This document shows, in pieces, positions 56,212 to 56,217 of a DNA stretch of 56,217 nt (positions are counted from its first letter, which is position 1; the number at the start of each line of letters is the position of its first letter). Where the stretch lies: NCBI GenBank assembly GCA_002212985.1, contig NBMY01000136.1, positions 1 to 56,217 of the forward strand, given 5' to 3'. The notes under the pieces were generated by a model. It was not told the origin of the DNA and made no database searches. It saw only the letters and a list, made by a program, of their open reading frames with translations. The translations under genes and the position numbers were made by a program. Source of the stretch: Sphingobacteriales bacterium TSM_CSS. Its GTDB lineage: Bacteria > Bacteroidota > Bacteroidia > Chitinophagales > UBA2359.

Positions 56212-56217
56212 GGTGTT

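Overview
This window looks like a chromosomal segment of a bacterium of the phylum Bacteroidota. Three things support this. Two secreted proteins (3431-4747 and 25126-29505) end in type IX secretion (T9SS) sorting domains. Several upstream regions carry TAnnTTTG, the Bacteroidota-type -7 element. Shine-Dalgarno sequences are mostly absent. The ribosomal proteins S14, L36 and S4 are of the cysteine-poor, zinc-free type. No tRNA, rRNA, CRISPR array, insertion sequence or prophage was recognised.

Positions 1-16.4 kb are accessory and envelope-related. In order, they hold a truncated secreted protein with a G9 tract in its signal peptide, two secreted low-complexity or cysteine-rich proteins, a T9SS-exported GH5 glycosidase, a dTDP-glucose dehydratase, a WbpP-type UDP-sugar epimerase, a methyltransferase, a POT peptide transporter, two tandem SPOR-like repeat proteins, a TrhA/hemolysin III protein, a small barrel-like protein, SurE, a lipoprotein alpha/beta hydrolase and a DUF1036-like protein.

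Positions 16.6-24.8 kb hold the most interesting block. Five genes on the minus strand read as an inositol-lipid pathway: myo-inositol-phosphate synthase, a PgpA-like phosphatase, a CDP-alcohol phosphatidyltransferase, and two tandem AUR1/PAP2 proteins. The predicted flow is glucose-6-P to inositol-3-P, to phosphatidylinositol-phosphate, to phosphatidylinositol, and then possibly to inositol phosphorylceramide or related lipids. A phosphohexomutase that could supply glucose-6-P lies just beyond on the other strand. A lone Mn/Zn-type ABC ATPase diverges from the cluster, followed by a SnoaL-like lipoprotein and a PspC protein.

Positions 25-35 kb carry a 1459-residue T9SS-exported protein with SBBP-like and PKD domains, a DUF937 protein, a SWIM-domain SNF2 helicase with a GTG start, and a hydroxylaminobenzene mutase/styrene-oxide isomerase-like membrane protein.

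Positions 35.2-56.2 kb are the translation core, all on the minus strand. In transcription order this is L3-L4-L23-L2-S19-L22-S3-L16-L29-S17-L14-L24-L5-S14-S8-L6-L18-S5-L30-L15-SecY-Map-IF1-L36-S13-S11-S4-RpoA-L17. A terminator follows, then a new -7 element, a possible 40-residue small ORF, and rimP-nusA-infB. All assignments come from reading the sequence; no database search was run.
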